DNA of 27,639 nucleotides from Streptococcus vestibularis ATCC 49124 (GTDB taxonomy: Bacteria; Bacillota; Bacilli; Lactobacillales; Streptococcaceae), in assembly GCF_000188295.1 (NCBI RefSeq), contig NZ_GL831112.1, positions 1,716,456 through 1,744,094 on the forward strand. The letters run 5' to 3'. The translations under genes were made by a program, and so were the position numbers. Positions 7,897 to 15,705 of the stretch are shown here, piece after piece; the stretch's first letter is position 1; every line of letters begins with the position of its first letter. The notes beneath the pieces were generated by a model. The model made no database searches, was not told where the DNA came from, and saw only the letters and a list, made by a program, of their open reading frames with translations.

Positions 7897-7928
7897 AGGA
7901 ACTACCTAGCACAATCTAGGTAGTTCCT
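7897..7928 (-). terminator. Hairpin between the surface-protein and lipoprotein genes
   Basis: A perfect 13-bp stem (AGGAACTACCTAG / CTAGGTAGTTCCT) with a 6-nt loop. On the minus strand only TTTT follows, and the ribosome site of the lipoprotein gene comes directly after. It may end the surface-protein transcript only partly. On the plus strand a better T-rich tail follows. Confidence 0.7.
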
Positions 7929-7934
7929 CTTTTA

Positions 7935-7988
7935 TTATTTTTCTTTGGTTAATTCAGCTTTCAAACCTTTAGCAGTCAAAGTCAACTT
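7935..7988 (-). pseudogene. 3' remnant of an unidentified gene
   Basis: After the surface-protein stop, a different frame reads KLTLTAKGLKAELTKEK and then TAA TAA. Its codon use is typical of the host, and the terminator hairpin follows a few bases later. This looks like the last 17 codons of a gene whose body was replaced by the surface-protein gene. It is too short to identify. Confidence 0.35.
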
Positions 7989-10585
7989 TATCCACGACGT
8001 TTACGAGCTGTCACACCCGAAAGTCCAAGCATACCTAGTCCCGCTAAAAGATAGACTGCTGTATCAGATTCACCAGTTTGTGGGAGTGGCGCTTGATAGT
8101 CAGTCGTACCACGACGGTTTACGACTGCTTGTGTCGCCTTGGCTGTTGCTACTTGAGCTGCAGAGAATGATGTTGTTTTAACTTCATTTGTTGAAGATAT
8201 AAATGCCGGAAGTCCAACATGTGTATTTGAGTTCACACGATTATACTGGGTACCATTCACATCCTGTCTTACTTGTTTAGCTTTAGCATCACTCTCAGCT
8301 TGTCGGCGTAGCACTTCTTCTTTTGACTTTCTTTGAGCCTCTTCATAAGCAATACGAGCATCATAGGCAGCTTTCAAGTTAGTATACTTAGTGCCACTCA
8401 ATGCCGTTTGAGCTTTTGCATTCGTTAACACTACCATTGCTTTGTCATAGGCAGCTTGAGCAGCTTCTTGTGCTGTCACCGCTTGGGCATAAGCTTGTCG
8501 AGCGGCTTCAAGATTAGCTTTAGCGCTCACAAGTTGCTCATAAGTAGCTTTTGCATCTATTACTGCTTGCTCAGCGTCTTTCAAGGCTTGTTCAAGTTCG
8601 GCTAGCTTCGCTTTAGCTACTGTTGTAGCAACTTCACGTTGTGTTAATTCTTGATTAGCTTCAGCCAGCTTACTTTGTGCTGCGGCCAAAACATTTACAG
8701 CTTCATCACGTGACGCTTTTGCCATATCCAATGCAGCTACTTTATCTGCATGTGACGCTGTCACTGTTGCTAATGTGTTTTCAGAGGTTTCAAGCGCTGT
8801 TTGAGCATTTGCCAATTCAGCTTTTGCGGTTACCAATTTAGCTTCAGCTTCAGCTGTTTGACGTGGTGTCGCTACCAATGCATCATATGTAGCCTTCGCT
8901 TGTTCAAAACGTGTTTGGGCAGCCTGTGCTTGTGCTGTAGCTGTCACCAATGCAGCTTGTGCTGCACGGTCTGCAACTTCTGCAGCTTGTTTATCTGGGA
9001 TTGCCAAATCAGGTACGTTCTTGCTTTCATCAAGTAATTTCTTATCAAAGTTGACAAGGTCATGCACCGGTGTATATAACACATGGGTTTCAATCATCGG
9101 AACTGTACCGAATCCGAAATCAGTATGACTCAATGTGAATGCAATACCTAATGATGGCTGTTTTACTAATGAAATAGCGTGACCATAATGACCATTTGAA
9201 CTACCTTCATAAATAAAGCCATTTACATTTTCAGCAACTAATTTATATAATTCTGATTTAGTTAACTCAACTTTATCACCAATCTTATATGTACTATTAC
9301 CATTAGAATCTAAATCATATGCTGAATCTGGGCTGTTACCAGCTAAGTTTTCGTAAGCATTAGATTTATTTTTACGATTATACCAGTATCCCATTTCTTT
9401 TGCGGCTTCATTAATAGCTTTGTTATCATGTCCACTAAATGGGTCATGATTTTTATCATATTTTTCAGCTACTAACGTTGCAAATTTAATAGCATCGGTA
9501 TTTACAACAAGTTTTGGTTGTCCAAGTTGTTGGCGAACATCATTAACCAAATATGCGAAATATTGGCTCAATTCTGTTTGTAATTCAATTGGGAGATTCG
9601 TTACATCATACTTTTGACCTGTTGTGTCGTCTGTAAATGTTGATAAGTATGCTGTGTTCAAATCGCGTGACGCTGGTTCTGATGCAATAGCTTTTTCTAA
9701 GGCCTCATCAGACATTGACCCAAATGCGTATCGCTTAAAGTGTTGTTTGAATTCATCAGACATTACAACATGTGTTGGGTGATTGAATTCTGCATCTTTA
9801 AGGGCTTGTGCTGTTTCGTCAGCTTTTACTTTTGCTGTATCAACCGCAGTTTTAGCAACTTGAGCGGCTTGGTCTGCTTTTGCAACATTAATTTCAGCTT
9901 CTTTTGTATCAGCGTCAAGGTTTACGTCATTTTGTTTAGCTGTTTCAACGGTCTGTCCAGCTTGTGATACTTTATCGGTCTTCTCAGCCACTGTAGCTTG
10001 CGCATTAGTAACACCTTGTTTAGCTGTTTCAACTTCTTTAGCATTTGTATCAACTGCTGCTTGTTTTTCAGACTGAATTTGTGTCGCTTCATCAACTGCT
10101 TCCTGAGCTTGGTTCACATTACCTTGTGCTTTATTAACAGCTTCTTGTGCTTGCGACTGACTAACCTCTTTTGTGGTTACATCCGTTTTCGCAGTTTCAA
10201 CAGCTTCTTTAGCAGGCTGTACTTTAGCTTCAGCTGTTGGGATAGCCTCTTTAGCCACCTGAATATTAGTATCTGTGGCTAGGGCTGCGACCGTTTTTGC
10301 TTTTGCAACAGCATCTTGTGCTGTTGTGGTATTTGCTTTAGCAGTGTCTAAAGCCTGCTTTTTACTGTCAACCACAGACTGGGCTTGTGCTTGAGCTTCT
10401 TGATTGTTTTCAAATGTTGCTTTTGCAGATGCAACTTGCTCTGCAGTAACTGGTTGAGACTGTGCCTGACTGACAGTTGTCGTAGTAGTATCAACACTAT
10501 CAGCATGTGCTTCTTGACTAATGATACCTGTTGCAAGGATGGCTGTCGTTAAAGACACTGAAGAAATGATTTTCTTAGAATTCAT
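7988..10585 (-). CDS. Large LPXTG SEC10/PgrA-family surface protein
   Basis: About 865 residues. The start is taken at the ATG at 10585 (MNSKKIISSV) because AAGGAG lies 6 nt upstream; ATGs at 10588 and 10603 are alternatives. Order: signal peptide (about 1-29), a long Ala/Gln/Lys/Val-rich coiled coil (about 45-270), a CAP-like SEC10/PgrA domain (about 320-500: LVNDVRQQLGQPKL, FSGHDNKAI, YENLAGNS, HYGHAISL), a second coiled coil (about 530-760), and the sortase signal LPQTGE (about 834) with a membrane stretch and ARKRRG. Related proteins act in surface exclusion, aggregation or adhesion; here the role is inferred. A poly-G tract lies inside its promoter, which suggests on/off expression. It sits in the cassette bounded by the ilvA 3' repeats. 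Confidence 0.9.
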   Translation of the reverse strand: MNSKKIISSVSLTTAILATGIISQEAHADSVDTTTTTVSQAQSQPVTAEQVASAKATFENNQEAQAQAQSVVDSKKQALDTAKANTTTAQDAVAKAKTVAALATDTNIQVAKEAIPTAEAKVQPAKEAVETAKTDVTTKEVSQSQAQEAVNKAQGNVNQAQEAVDEATQIQSEKQAAVDTNAKEVETAKQGVTNAQATVAEKTDKVSQAGQTVETAKQNDVNLDADTKEAEINVAKADQAAQVAKTAVDTAKVKADETAQALKDAEFNHPTHVVMSDEFKQHFKRYAFGSMSDEALEKAIASEPASRDLNTAYLSTFTDDTTGQKYDVTNLPIELQTELSQYFAYLVNDVRQQLGQPKLVVNTDAIKFATLVAEKYDKNHDPFSGHDNKAINEAAKEMGYWYNRKNKSNAYENLAGNSPDSAYDLDSNGNSTYKIGDKVELTKSELYKLVAENVNGFIYEGSSNGHYGHAISLVKQPSLGIAFTLSHTDFGFGTVPMIETHVLYTPVHDLVNFDKKLLDESKNVPDLAIPDKQAAEVADRAAQAALVTATAQAQAAQTRFEQAKATYDALVATPRQTAEAEAKLVTAKAELANAQTALETSENTLATVTASHADKVAALDMAKASRDEAVNVLAAAQSKLAEANQELTQREVATTVAKAKLAELEQALKDAEQAVIDAKATYEQLVSAKANLEAARQAYAQAVTAQEAAQAAYDKAMVVLTNAKAQTALSGTKYTNLKAAYDARIAYEEAQRKSKEEVLRRQAESDAKAKQVRQDVNGTQYNRVNSNTHVGLPAFISSTNEVKTTSFSAAQVATAKATQAVVNRRGTTDYQAPLPQTGESDTAVYLLAGLGMLGLSGVTARKRRG

Positions 10586-10635
10586 CATAGACTCCTTTTT
10601 CATATTAATACCCCATTAATTAAAATATCCCACTA

Positions 10636-10664
10636 ATTATCCCCCCCCCCCGAAAATTTGTCAA
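10636..10664 (-). promoter_or_regulatory. Promoter with a poly-G spacer, probably phase-variable
   Basis: On the minus strand there is a perfect -35 TTGACA (10659-10664), then AATTTTC, then 11 G (10651-10641). The last G starts a -10 GATAAT (10641-10636), so the spacer is 17 bp, the optimum. Gain or loss of single G residues by strand slippage would move the spacer away from 17 bp and lower expression. The start point would fall near 10629, leaving a 5' UTR of about 44 nt. Confidence 0.85.
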
Positions 10665-10921
10665 GACTTTTTTGGGTGTTTTTTTTAAAATTTAATAGCC
10701 TTTTTAAGCTGTTTTTAACGTTCAAAATGTTTATATTATAACACCTTATCTACTCATGGCTTATTTACAGAAAACAATTATATTTTTTCTTTCTAATCTA
10801 ATATTTATATTTAAAAATAAAAAGGGGTTCTTAAAGTGAATAAAATATGAATAAATAGGACTAAATAACCTTGTTTTGTTAAACCTATTTTTAGCATTCT
10901 GTTTTTATTCTTAATAAAAAC

Positions 10922-10951
10922 AAAAAACCGACTTTCGTCGATTCTTTTTTC
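10922..10951 (-). terminator. ilvA terminator
   Basis: AAAAAACCGAC / GTCGATTCTTTTTT with a TTTC loop, about 18 bases past the ilvA stop. The left arm is less complementary than in the copy at 5957-5987, so this hairpin may be weaker. Confidence 0.65.
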
Positions 10952-11043
10952 ATTATCTGAACTTGTCCTCAGACAAGCATATTGTATAGTGTTTCGTTAC
11001 CGTGAAGGTTGATATAACTTGGGTCAAAAGCCGAAAGACGCTC
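10926..11043. repeat. Direct repeat, copy B (3' end of intact ilvA)
   Basis: Partner of 5963-6079. The two repeats bound a 4963-bp period that contains the three accessory genes and the poly-G promoter. Confidence 0.9.
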
Positions 11044-12219
11044 GAGAAGTCCATCATAGTCATTCTTGTCACTAAGAGCGATACCAATGAGAACTGGGCC
11101 TTTTCCTTTATTAGCACGTTTGATGTACTCAAAACGAGTGATATCATCATTTGGTCCCAAGATATCATTTACAAATTCACGAAGGGCACCAGGACGTTGT
11201 GGGAAGTTAACCACAAAGTAATGCTTGATACCATCGTAGATAAGCGCACGTTCTTCCATCTCTGGCATACGGTTGATGTCATTGTTACCACCTGAAATAA
11301 TGCAGACGATGGTTTTTCCTTTAATCTCATCTTTAATCACTTCCAAAGCTGCTACTGATGCTGCACCTGCGGGTTCTGCAATGGTACCAACCTTAGAGTA
11401 CATATCAATTAGAGTTTCTGAAATCAAGCCTTCATCAACTCCCAAGAGGCGGTCAACATATTTACGTGCGACTTCATAGGTCTTGACACCTACCTTTTGA
11501 ACAGCAATACCGTCCGCAAACTTATCAATTTCTTCAAGTTTTACAGGATAACCACGGTCAAAAGCAGCACGCATACTACGAGCACCACTAGCCTCAACAC
11601 CTACAACCTCTATAGAGGGTGCCACATCCTTGATATAGGTAGCCACACCAGAGATGAGTCCACCCCCACCTACCGGCACTAAGATACTATCAAAAGAAAC
11701 ACCTTCCTCTTGAGCCTGCTCATAAATTTCATAAGCAACAGTTCCTTGACCCGCTTGGACATTATAATCGTCGAACGGATCAATGAAAGTCATGCCTTCA
11801 GACTTGGTATATTCCTGTGCTGCTTGAGCAGAAGCATCAAAGGTATCTCCAACCAATTTGATTGTTACAAACTTACCACCAAAGAAACGGACTTGACCAA
11901 TTTTTTGGTGAGGCGTTGTTACTGGCATAAAGATAGTTGCAGGAATCTTCATTTCATTACAAGTATAAGCAACCCCTTGAGCATGGTTTCCGGCTGATGC
12001 ACAAACCACACCACGCGCCTTATCCTCGTCACTCAATTGATGGATAGCATAGTAGGCTCCACGCAATTTGAAAGAACGTACCTTTTGCATATTTTCTTTT
12101 TTAATATAAATAGTCGCTCCATATTTTTCAGATAAGTAGCGATCAAAATCTAGTGGTGTGCGTTCCACCACGTTTTTTAAGACTTCATTAGCCTTTACGA
12201 TATCATTTGCAATAATCAT
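10969..12219 (-). CDS. ilvA: Threonine dehydratase (threonine ammonia-lyase)
   Basis: 416 residues. It converts threonine to 2-oxobutanoate and ammonia with pyridoxal phosphate, the first committed step of isoleucine synthesis. The PLP lysine is Lys51 in RSFKLRGA. SAGNHAQG (75-82) and the phosphate-binding VGGGGL (183-188) follow. The C-terminal 90 residues (FPQRPGALREFVNDILGPNDDITRF) form one regulatory ACT-like domain, the shorter biosynthetic form found in many Firmicutes. The start has AAAGGAG five bases upstream. It is a single-gene unit with a CodY-like operator over the promoter. Its last 24 codons and terminator are duplicated at 5963-6079. Confidence 0.96.
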   Translation of the reverse strand: MIIANDIVKANEVLKNVVERTPLDFDRYLSEKYGATIYIKKENMQKVRSFKLRGAYYAIHQLSDEDKARGVVCASAGNHAQGVAYTCNEMKIPATIFMPVTTPHQKIGQVRFFGGKFVTIKLVGDTFDASAQAAQEYTKSEGMTFIDPFDDYNVQAGQGTVAYEIYEQAQEEGVSFDSILVPVGGGGLISGVATYIKDVAPSIEVVGVEASGARSMRAAFDRGYPVKLEEIDKFADGIAVQKVGVKTYEVARKYVDRLLGVDEGLISETLIDMYSKVGTIAEPAGAASVAALEVIKDEIKGKTIVCIISGGNNDINRMPEMEERALIYDGIKHYFVVNFPQRPGALREFVNDILGPNDDITRFEYIKRANKGKGPVLIGIALSDKNDYDGLLERLSAFDPSYINLHGNETLYNMLV

Positions 12220-12254
12220 TGGCTCTCCTTTGACACAATATTCAAACTATTTCT

Positions 12255-12260
12255 ATTGTA
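12255..12260 (-). promoter_or_regulatory. -10 box of ilvA
   Basis: TACAAT on the minus strand, 36 bp before the start codon. The matching -35 position (12278-12283) reads TGCTAT, a poor match. Confidence 0.5.
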
Positions 12261-12264
12261 TCAC

Positions 12265-12279
12265 AATTTTCAGAAAAAT
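12265..12279. promoter_or_regulatory. CodY-type operator upstream of ilvA
   Basis: AATTTTCAGAAAAAT matches 14 of 15 positions of the CodY consensus AATTTTCWGAAAATT. It lies between the -35 and -10 regions of the ilvA promoter, where a bound repressor would block RNA polymerase. CodY senses branched-chain amino acids, which fits the isoleucine pathway. Confidence 0.75.
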
Positions 12280-12297
12280 AGCAGTCTATCAAAAGAA

Positions 12298-12321
12298 AAC
12301 TCCTTGTTTACACAAAGAGTT
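12298..12321 (-). terminator. Terminator of the decayed gene at 12322-12791
   Basis: A 10-bp stem (AACTCCTTGT / ACAAAGAGTT, one wobble) with a 4-nt loop. On the minus strand it is followed by TTTCTTTT. It begins right at the stop codon of the pseudogene frame. Confidence 0.75.
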
Positions 12322-12791
12322 CTACTTATTGTTTATCAACTTTTTTGACATCAAGAAGTTACGAAGAGCTGTCGCATCTGCTAGGACTATAAGGATAACA
12401 ACAACATGTTCTCCCCACTTATGAGATTTTGCTGTTTTAGCAATGTAGCCTTAAGATTTTTAGTTGATCCTTTATCACCTGCTTGCATCTTTGTCTTACT
12501 GACAAGGTTAAGATCTTGACTACCATTGTAGGTGTTCTCTGACGAGGCGACTGAAACAGATATACTTGTGGCCTCCGAAATTAAAATATTGATTGAATCT
12601 GATACTACTGAACCTTGATCCGTATTAGAAGCTGAGTTATCATCTTTCTTATCATGTGCAGTCTCTGACACAGCTATCACTACTGGAGCAGTTGATGAGT
12701 TAGTAAACTCATCAACTGATGGTGCTGGTTTAGTTGTTTCATCTATCTAATTCTATATAAGATGACAAAAATAAGCAGTAAATGATGACAT
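12322..12791 (-). pseudogene. Decayed gene, probably a secreted or surface protein
   Basis: A ribosome site (AGGAG, 5 nt spacing) precedes an ATG at 12791, but the frame stops after 12 codons at 12753. Beyond that stop another frame reads a Ser/Thr/Val-rich stretch (DETTKPAPSVDEFTNSS, then SVSVASSENTYNGS) typical of streptococcal surface-protein stalks. A further shift near 12445 leads to a short hydrophobic tail (HVVVILIVLADATAL) with basic residues and a stop at 12322, right at a terminator. Start, stalk, membrane-like tail and terminator are all present, but in three frames. The original family is not identifiable; no LPXTG motif survives. Confidence 0.5.
12689..12718. repeat. 13-bp perfect inverted repeat
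   Basis: CAGTTGATGAGTT and AACTCATCAACTG are separated by AGTA. It lies inside the decayed gene and has no T run, so it is not a typical terminator. Confidence 0.8.
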
Positions 12792-12824
12792 TTCAGCTCC
12801 TAAAATACTAAATTTGATGAGAAT

Positions 12825-12856
12825 AAAAAAACATCTCCCACACAAAGTGAGAAATG
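12825..12856 (-). terminator. Terminator of relA-dtd
   Basis: On the minus strand CATTTCTCAC pairs with GTGGGAGATG (two G-U pairs), followed by a run of seven T, just past the dtd stop codon. Confidence 0.82.
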
Positions 12857-12862
12857 ATTTAT

Positions 12863-13306
12863 TTATCTATTTTTAGTATCCAAGATAACGGTAACAGGTC
12901 CATCATTGATTAGGCTAACCTGCATATCTGCACCAAAGCGTCCCCTTTCTACAGGAACATGAGCTGACAAGGATTGGTTGAAATCGTCATAGAACTGGCT
13001 AGCCATGTCAGGCTTTGCAGCTCCCGTAAATGCCGGTCGATTCCCTTTTTTCGTATCTGCAAAAAGCGTAAACTGAGAAATCGACAAAATCTGACCACCA
13101 ATATCCTTAACAGAGAGATTCATCTTGCCATCTTCATCTGAAAAAATACGCATATTGACAATCTTGCGAACCGCATAGTCAATATCCTCTTTAGTATCCT
13201 CTGGTCCAACGCCAACCAAGAGTAAAAGCCCTTGCTTAATAGCACCGACCGTAGAATCCTCAATAACTACAGAGGCACTTTGCACGCGCTGAATTACAAT
13301 CTTCAT
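12863..13306 (-). CDS. dtd: D-aminoacyl-tRNA deacylase
   Basis: 147 residues. It hydrolyses D-amino acids (and glycine mischarged on tRNA-Ala) from tRNA and so keeps D-residues out of translation. Both family signatures are present: SQFTLFAD (77-84) and the cross-subunit Gly-Pro motif NDGPVT (134-139) that reads chirality in the dimer. The full family length is present. It starts 12 bp after relA stops, so the two form an operon, as in many streptococci and bacilli. Confidence 0.96.
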   Translation of the reverse strand: MKIVIQRVQSASVVIEDSTVGAIKQGLLLLVGVGPEDTKEDIDYAVRKIVNMRIFSDEDGKMNLSVKDIGGQILSISQFTLFADTKKGNRPAFTGAAKPDMASQFYDDFNQSLSAHVPVERGRFGADMQVSLINDGPVTVILDTKNR

Positions 13307-13318
13307 CGCAGTAACTCC

Positions 13319-15538
13319 TTAACCATTCGTACGTTTAACACTATAAACGTCAGGGATAATTTTAATCTTATCCACAAGACCAGTCAATTCAATAAGGTTT
13401 GCAATTTCAAAGCTAACGTGAATATTAGCAAACTTCATGTCCTTAGTCGGTTGCGCATTAACCGTAGCGATGCTCTTGGTTGTATTGGACAAGATTTGAA
13501 GAACATCGTTCAAAAGACCAGAACGGTTAAGGCCATAGATATCAATCTCAGCTAAGTAAGATTTATTGGCATTACGTTCATCCCACTCCACTTCGATTAG
13601 ACGTTGCTCATAACCTTCTTGACTCTTGATATTATTACAATCTGAGCGATGAATAGCTATTCCACGTCCCTTGGTGATGTAACCTTCAATCTCATCTCCA
13701 GGTACTGGGTTACAGCACTTAGCGATACGCATGAGGAGACCAGATGCACCTTGAATGATAACTCCATTTTCACTTTTAACCTTGAGAATTTCTTTCTTCT
13801 CAGTTTTGACTTCGCCACCATTCATTAACTCTTCAGCTTCAGCTTTTGCCTTAGCACGCTCTTCCTCACGGCGTTCTTTTTCTGTCAGACGATTGAAAAC
13901 AGCAGCAGCACTAATTTCGCCAAAGCCAACAGCGGCATAAAGAGCTTCTTCACTACGCACACTCATACGAGGGAGAATTTCCTCAATATGTTTCTTGTCT
14001 AGGTACTTATTGGCAACATAGCCATGCTCTTGGAAATAGGCAATCAAAAGCTCACGACCCTTGGTAATTGAAGCTTCCTTGTCTTGATTCTTAAAGAATT
14101 GACGAATTTTATTTCTGGCCTTAGTAGTTTTGACCATCTTAATCCAGTCACGACTAGGACCAAAGGAATTGGCATTGGTGACAATCTCAACCACATCACC
14201 CGTCTTGAGTTTGGCAGTCAGAGGCACCATACGACCATTAACCTTGGCACCTGTGGCCTTCTCACCGACTTGGGTATGGATGGCATAGGCAAAGTCAATA
14301 GGACCTGAATCTTTAGGCAATTCCTGAACAGCACCATTTGGTGTAAAGACATAAATTCGCTCTGAGAAGATATCTTCTTTTACAGAGTCAACAAATCCCT
14401 TAGCATCCCCGTTCGAGGCATCTTGGAGTTCCACAAGATCCTTAATCCAATTCATTCCCAAAGCAGACTCTTTCGAATCTACCTTGCTCTTGATGCCTTT
14501 CTTGTAAGCCCAGTGAGCTGCAACCCCGTATTCGGCAACTTGGTGCATCTCCTTAGTACGGATTTGGATTTCAATGGGCCCTTTAGGTCCATAAACCGTC
14601 GTATGGATAGACTGATAACCATTGGATTTAGGATTGGCAATATAGTCTTTGAAACGTCCAGGCATAGGACGCCAGAGCTCGTGGATGTATCCCAACATAG
14701 CATAAACGTCACTATGCGTCTCCATGACACAACGAATAGCAATTAAATCATAAATTTGATCGAAGCGCTTTTTCTTGTCGCGCATCTTACGAAAAATAGA
14801 GTAGATGTGTTTTGGACGGCCATAAACATCACCGACAAGCCCTTGTTCAGCTGTATAGGTCTTAATTTTATCGACAATCTCGTCCACAAGTGCCTCACGC
14901 TCGCGACGCTTTTCCTTCATCATGTGGGAAATCTTATAAAATTCTACCTCGTTAAGGTAACGGAAAGACATGTCTTCCAATTCCCATTTGATACGACTAA
15001 TACCTAAACGGTGGGCCAAAGGAGCATAGATTTCCATAGTTTCGCGAGAAATGCGCTCCTGCTTATCCTTACGAAGATGCTTAAGGGTACGCATATTGTG
15101 CAAACGATCGGCCAATTTAACCAAGATGACACGGATATCCTTAGACATAGCCATAAGCATCTTACGGTGATTTTCAGCCAACTGCTCCTCGTGAGACTTG
15201 TACTCAACCTTACCAAGCTTAGTAACACCGTCCACGATATTTCGTACATCCGTACCAAAATCCGCTTCCAAATCATCGAGCGTTTTTTCGGTGTCTTCAA
15301 CGACATCGTGTAAGAAACCACAGGCTACTGTCACTGCATCAAGATGGAGATCTGCCAAGATACCTGCCACTTGAATAGGGTGAATAATATAAGGTTCTCC
15401 TGACTGACGAAATTGCCCACTATGAGCATCTGTCGCATAATGCCAGGCTTCTTCAACTAATTTCAAATCATCTGCTGACATGTAGGCCGAGCAAATGTCT
15501 AAAATTTCTTCTCCTGTTACATTTTTATCTTTAGCCAT
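13319..15538 (-). CDS. relA: Bifunctional (p)ppGpp synthetase/hydrolase (Rel)
   Basis: 739 residues, the usual length of the long RSH enzymes of Gram-positive bacteria. It makes and degrades (p)ppGpp during the stringent response. Order: HD hydrolase domain (His53 in IIHPIQVAG, HD pair 77-78 in GFLHDVVEDTE, Asp144 in KLADRLHNMRT), so hydrolysis should be active; synthetase domain (about 235-345, with RFKDYIANPKSNGYQSIHTT); TGS domain (about 390-450, IYVFTPNGAVQELP); zinc-finger-like region with AKCCNPVPGD (about 610); ACT domain (about 665-737). The start MAKDKNV has GAAGGAAG upstream. It is first gene of an operon with dtd; its promoter is weak (TAAAAT near 15573-15578). Confidence 0.96.
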   Translation of the reverse strand: MAKDKNVTGEEILDICSAYMSADDLKLVEEAWHYATDAHSGQFRQSGEPYIIHPIQVAGILADLHLDAVTVACGFLHDVVEDTEKTLDDLEADFGTDVRNIVDGVTKLGKVEYKSHEEQLAENHRKMLMAMSKDIRVILVKLADRLHNMRTLKHLRKDKQERISRETMEIYAPLAHRLGISRIKWELEDMSFRYLNEVEFYKISHMMKEKRREREALVDEIVDKIKTYTAEQGLVGDVYGRPKHIYSIFRKMRDKKKRFDQIYDLIAIRCVMETHSDVYAMLGYIHELWRPMPGRFKDYIANPKSNGYQSIHTTVYGPKGPIEIQIRTKEMHQVAEYGVAAHWAYKKGIKSKVDSKESALGMNWIKDLVELQDASNGDAKGFVDSVKEDIFSERIYVFTPNGAVQELPKDSGPIDFAYAIHTQVGEKATGAKVNGRMVPLTAKLKTGDVVEIVTNANSFGPSRDWIKMVKTTKARNKIRQFFKNQDKEASITKGRELLIAYFQEHGYVANKYLDKKHIEEILPRMSVRSEEALYAAVGFGEISAAAVFNRLTEKERREEERAKAKAEAEELMNGGEVKTEKKEILKVKSENGVIIQGASGLLMRIAKCCNPVPGDEIEGYITKGRGIAIHRSDCNNIKSQEGYEQRLIEVEWDERNANKSYLAEIDIYGLNRSGLLNDVLQILSNTTKSIATVNAQPTKDMKFANIHVSFEIANLIELTGLVDKIKIIPDVYSVKRTNG

Positions 15539-15636
15539 GATTTCTTCCTTCGCTTCTTTTAATAACCTTTATTTTATCACTTTTACAAGTAAAGAAAAAG
15601 AGCTAGATAGGCAATTCTTAAGCGCAAGGAGCCAAC

Positions 15637-15665
15637 TTGAAAAGCACAACATCTTGTGTTAGAAT
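15637..15665 (+). promoter_or_regulatory. nrdI promoter
   Basis: TTGAAA (15637-15642), 17-bp spacer, TAGAAT (15660-15665). The first NrdR-like box fills the spacer. Confidence 0.85.
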
Positions 15666-15691
15666 GGTTGAGCAAACACAAGATATAGATA
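15644..15691 (+). promoter_or_regulatory. Pair of NrdR-type boxes
   Basis: Box 1, GCACAACATCTTGTGT (15644-15659), is a near-complete match to the palindromic NrdR consensus (ACAC-AT-rich-GTGT). Box 2, ACACAAGATATAGATA (15676-15691), matches mainly its left half. The starts are 32 bp apart, the three-turn spacing typical of NrdR operators. Box 1 covers the promoter spacer and box 2 lies past the -10, so binding should repress nrdI when dATP is plentiful. Confidence 0.7.
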
Positions 15692-15705
15692 GAAAGAGGA
15701 TGCTT

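Larger units (their letters stand above)
10586..10968. other. AT-rich intergenic region
   Basis: 383 bp without a gene. It holds the phase-variation-type promoter (10636-10664), two imperfect 14-bp copies in the 5' UTR (ATTAGTGGGATATT and ATTAATGGGGTATT), and a very AT-rich stretch at 10665-10890 in which I see no gene. A 10-bp inverted repeat (10900-10922) touches the ilvA terminator. Confidence 0.8.

Noticed and set aside
8801..10282. Several plus-strand open frames rich in Cys, Phe and Ser
   Set aside because: They are the complement of the Ala/Gln/Lys-rich coiled-coil codons of the surface protein and have no ribosome sites.
5957..11043. Classical integrative element with attachment sites in ilvA
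   Set aside because: No integrase, excisionase, relaxase or phage gene is present, and the repeats (about 118 bp, 92% identical) are longer and less exact than normal attachment cores. Homologous recombination fits better.
12387..12680. Treating the 97-codon frame as a real gene
   Set aside because: Its apparent start is an internal GTG without ribosome site, the same frame has a stop shortly upstream, and the flanking frames complete a longer decayed gene.
13319..15321. Open frames opposite or shifted to relA
   Set aside because: All lie inside a complete, well conserved relA and lack start signals.
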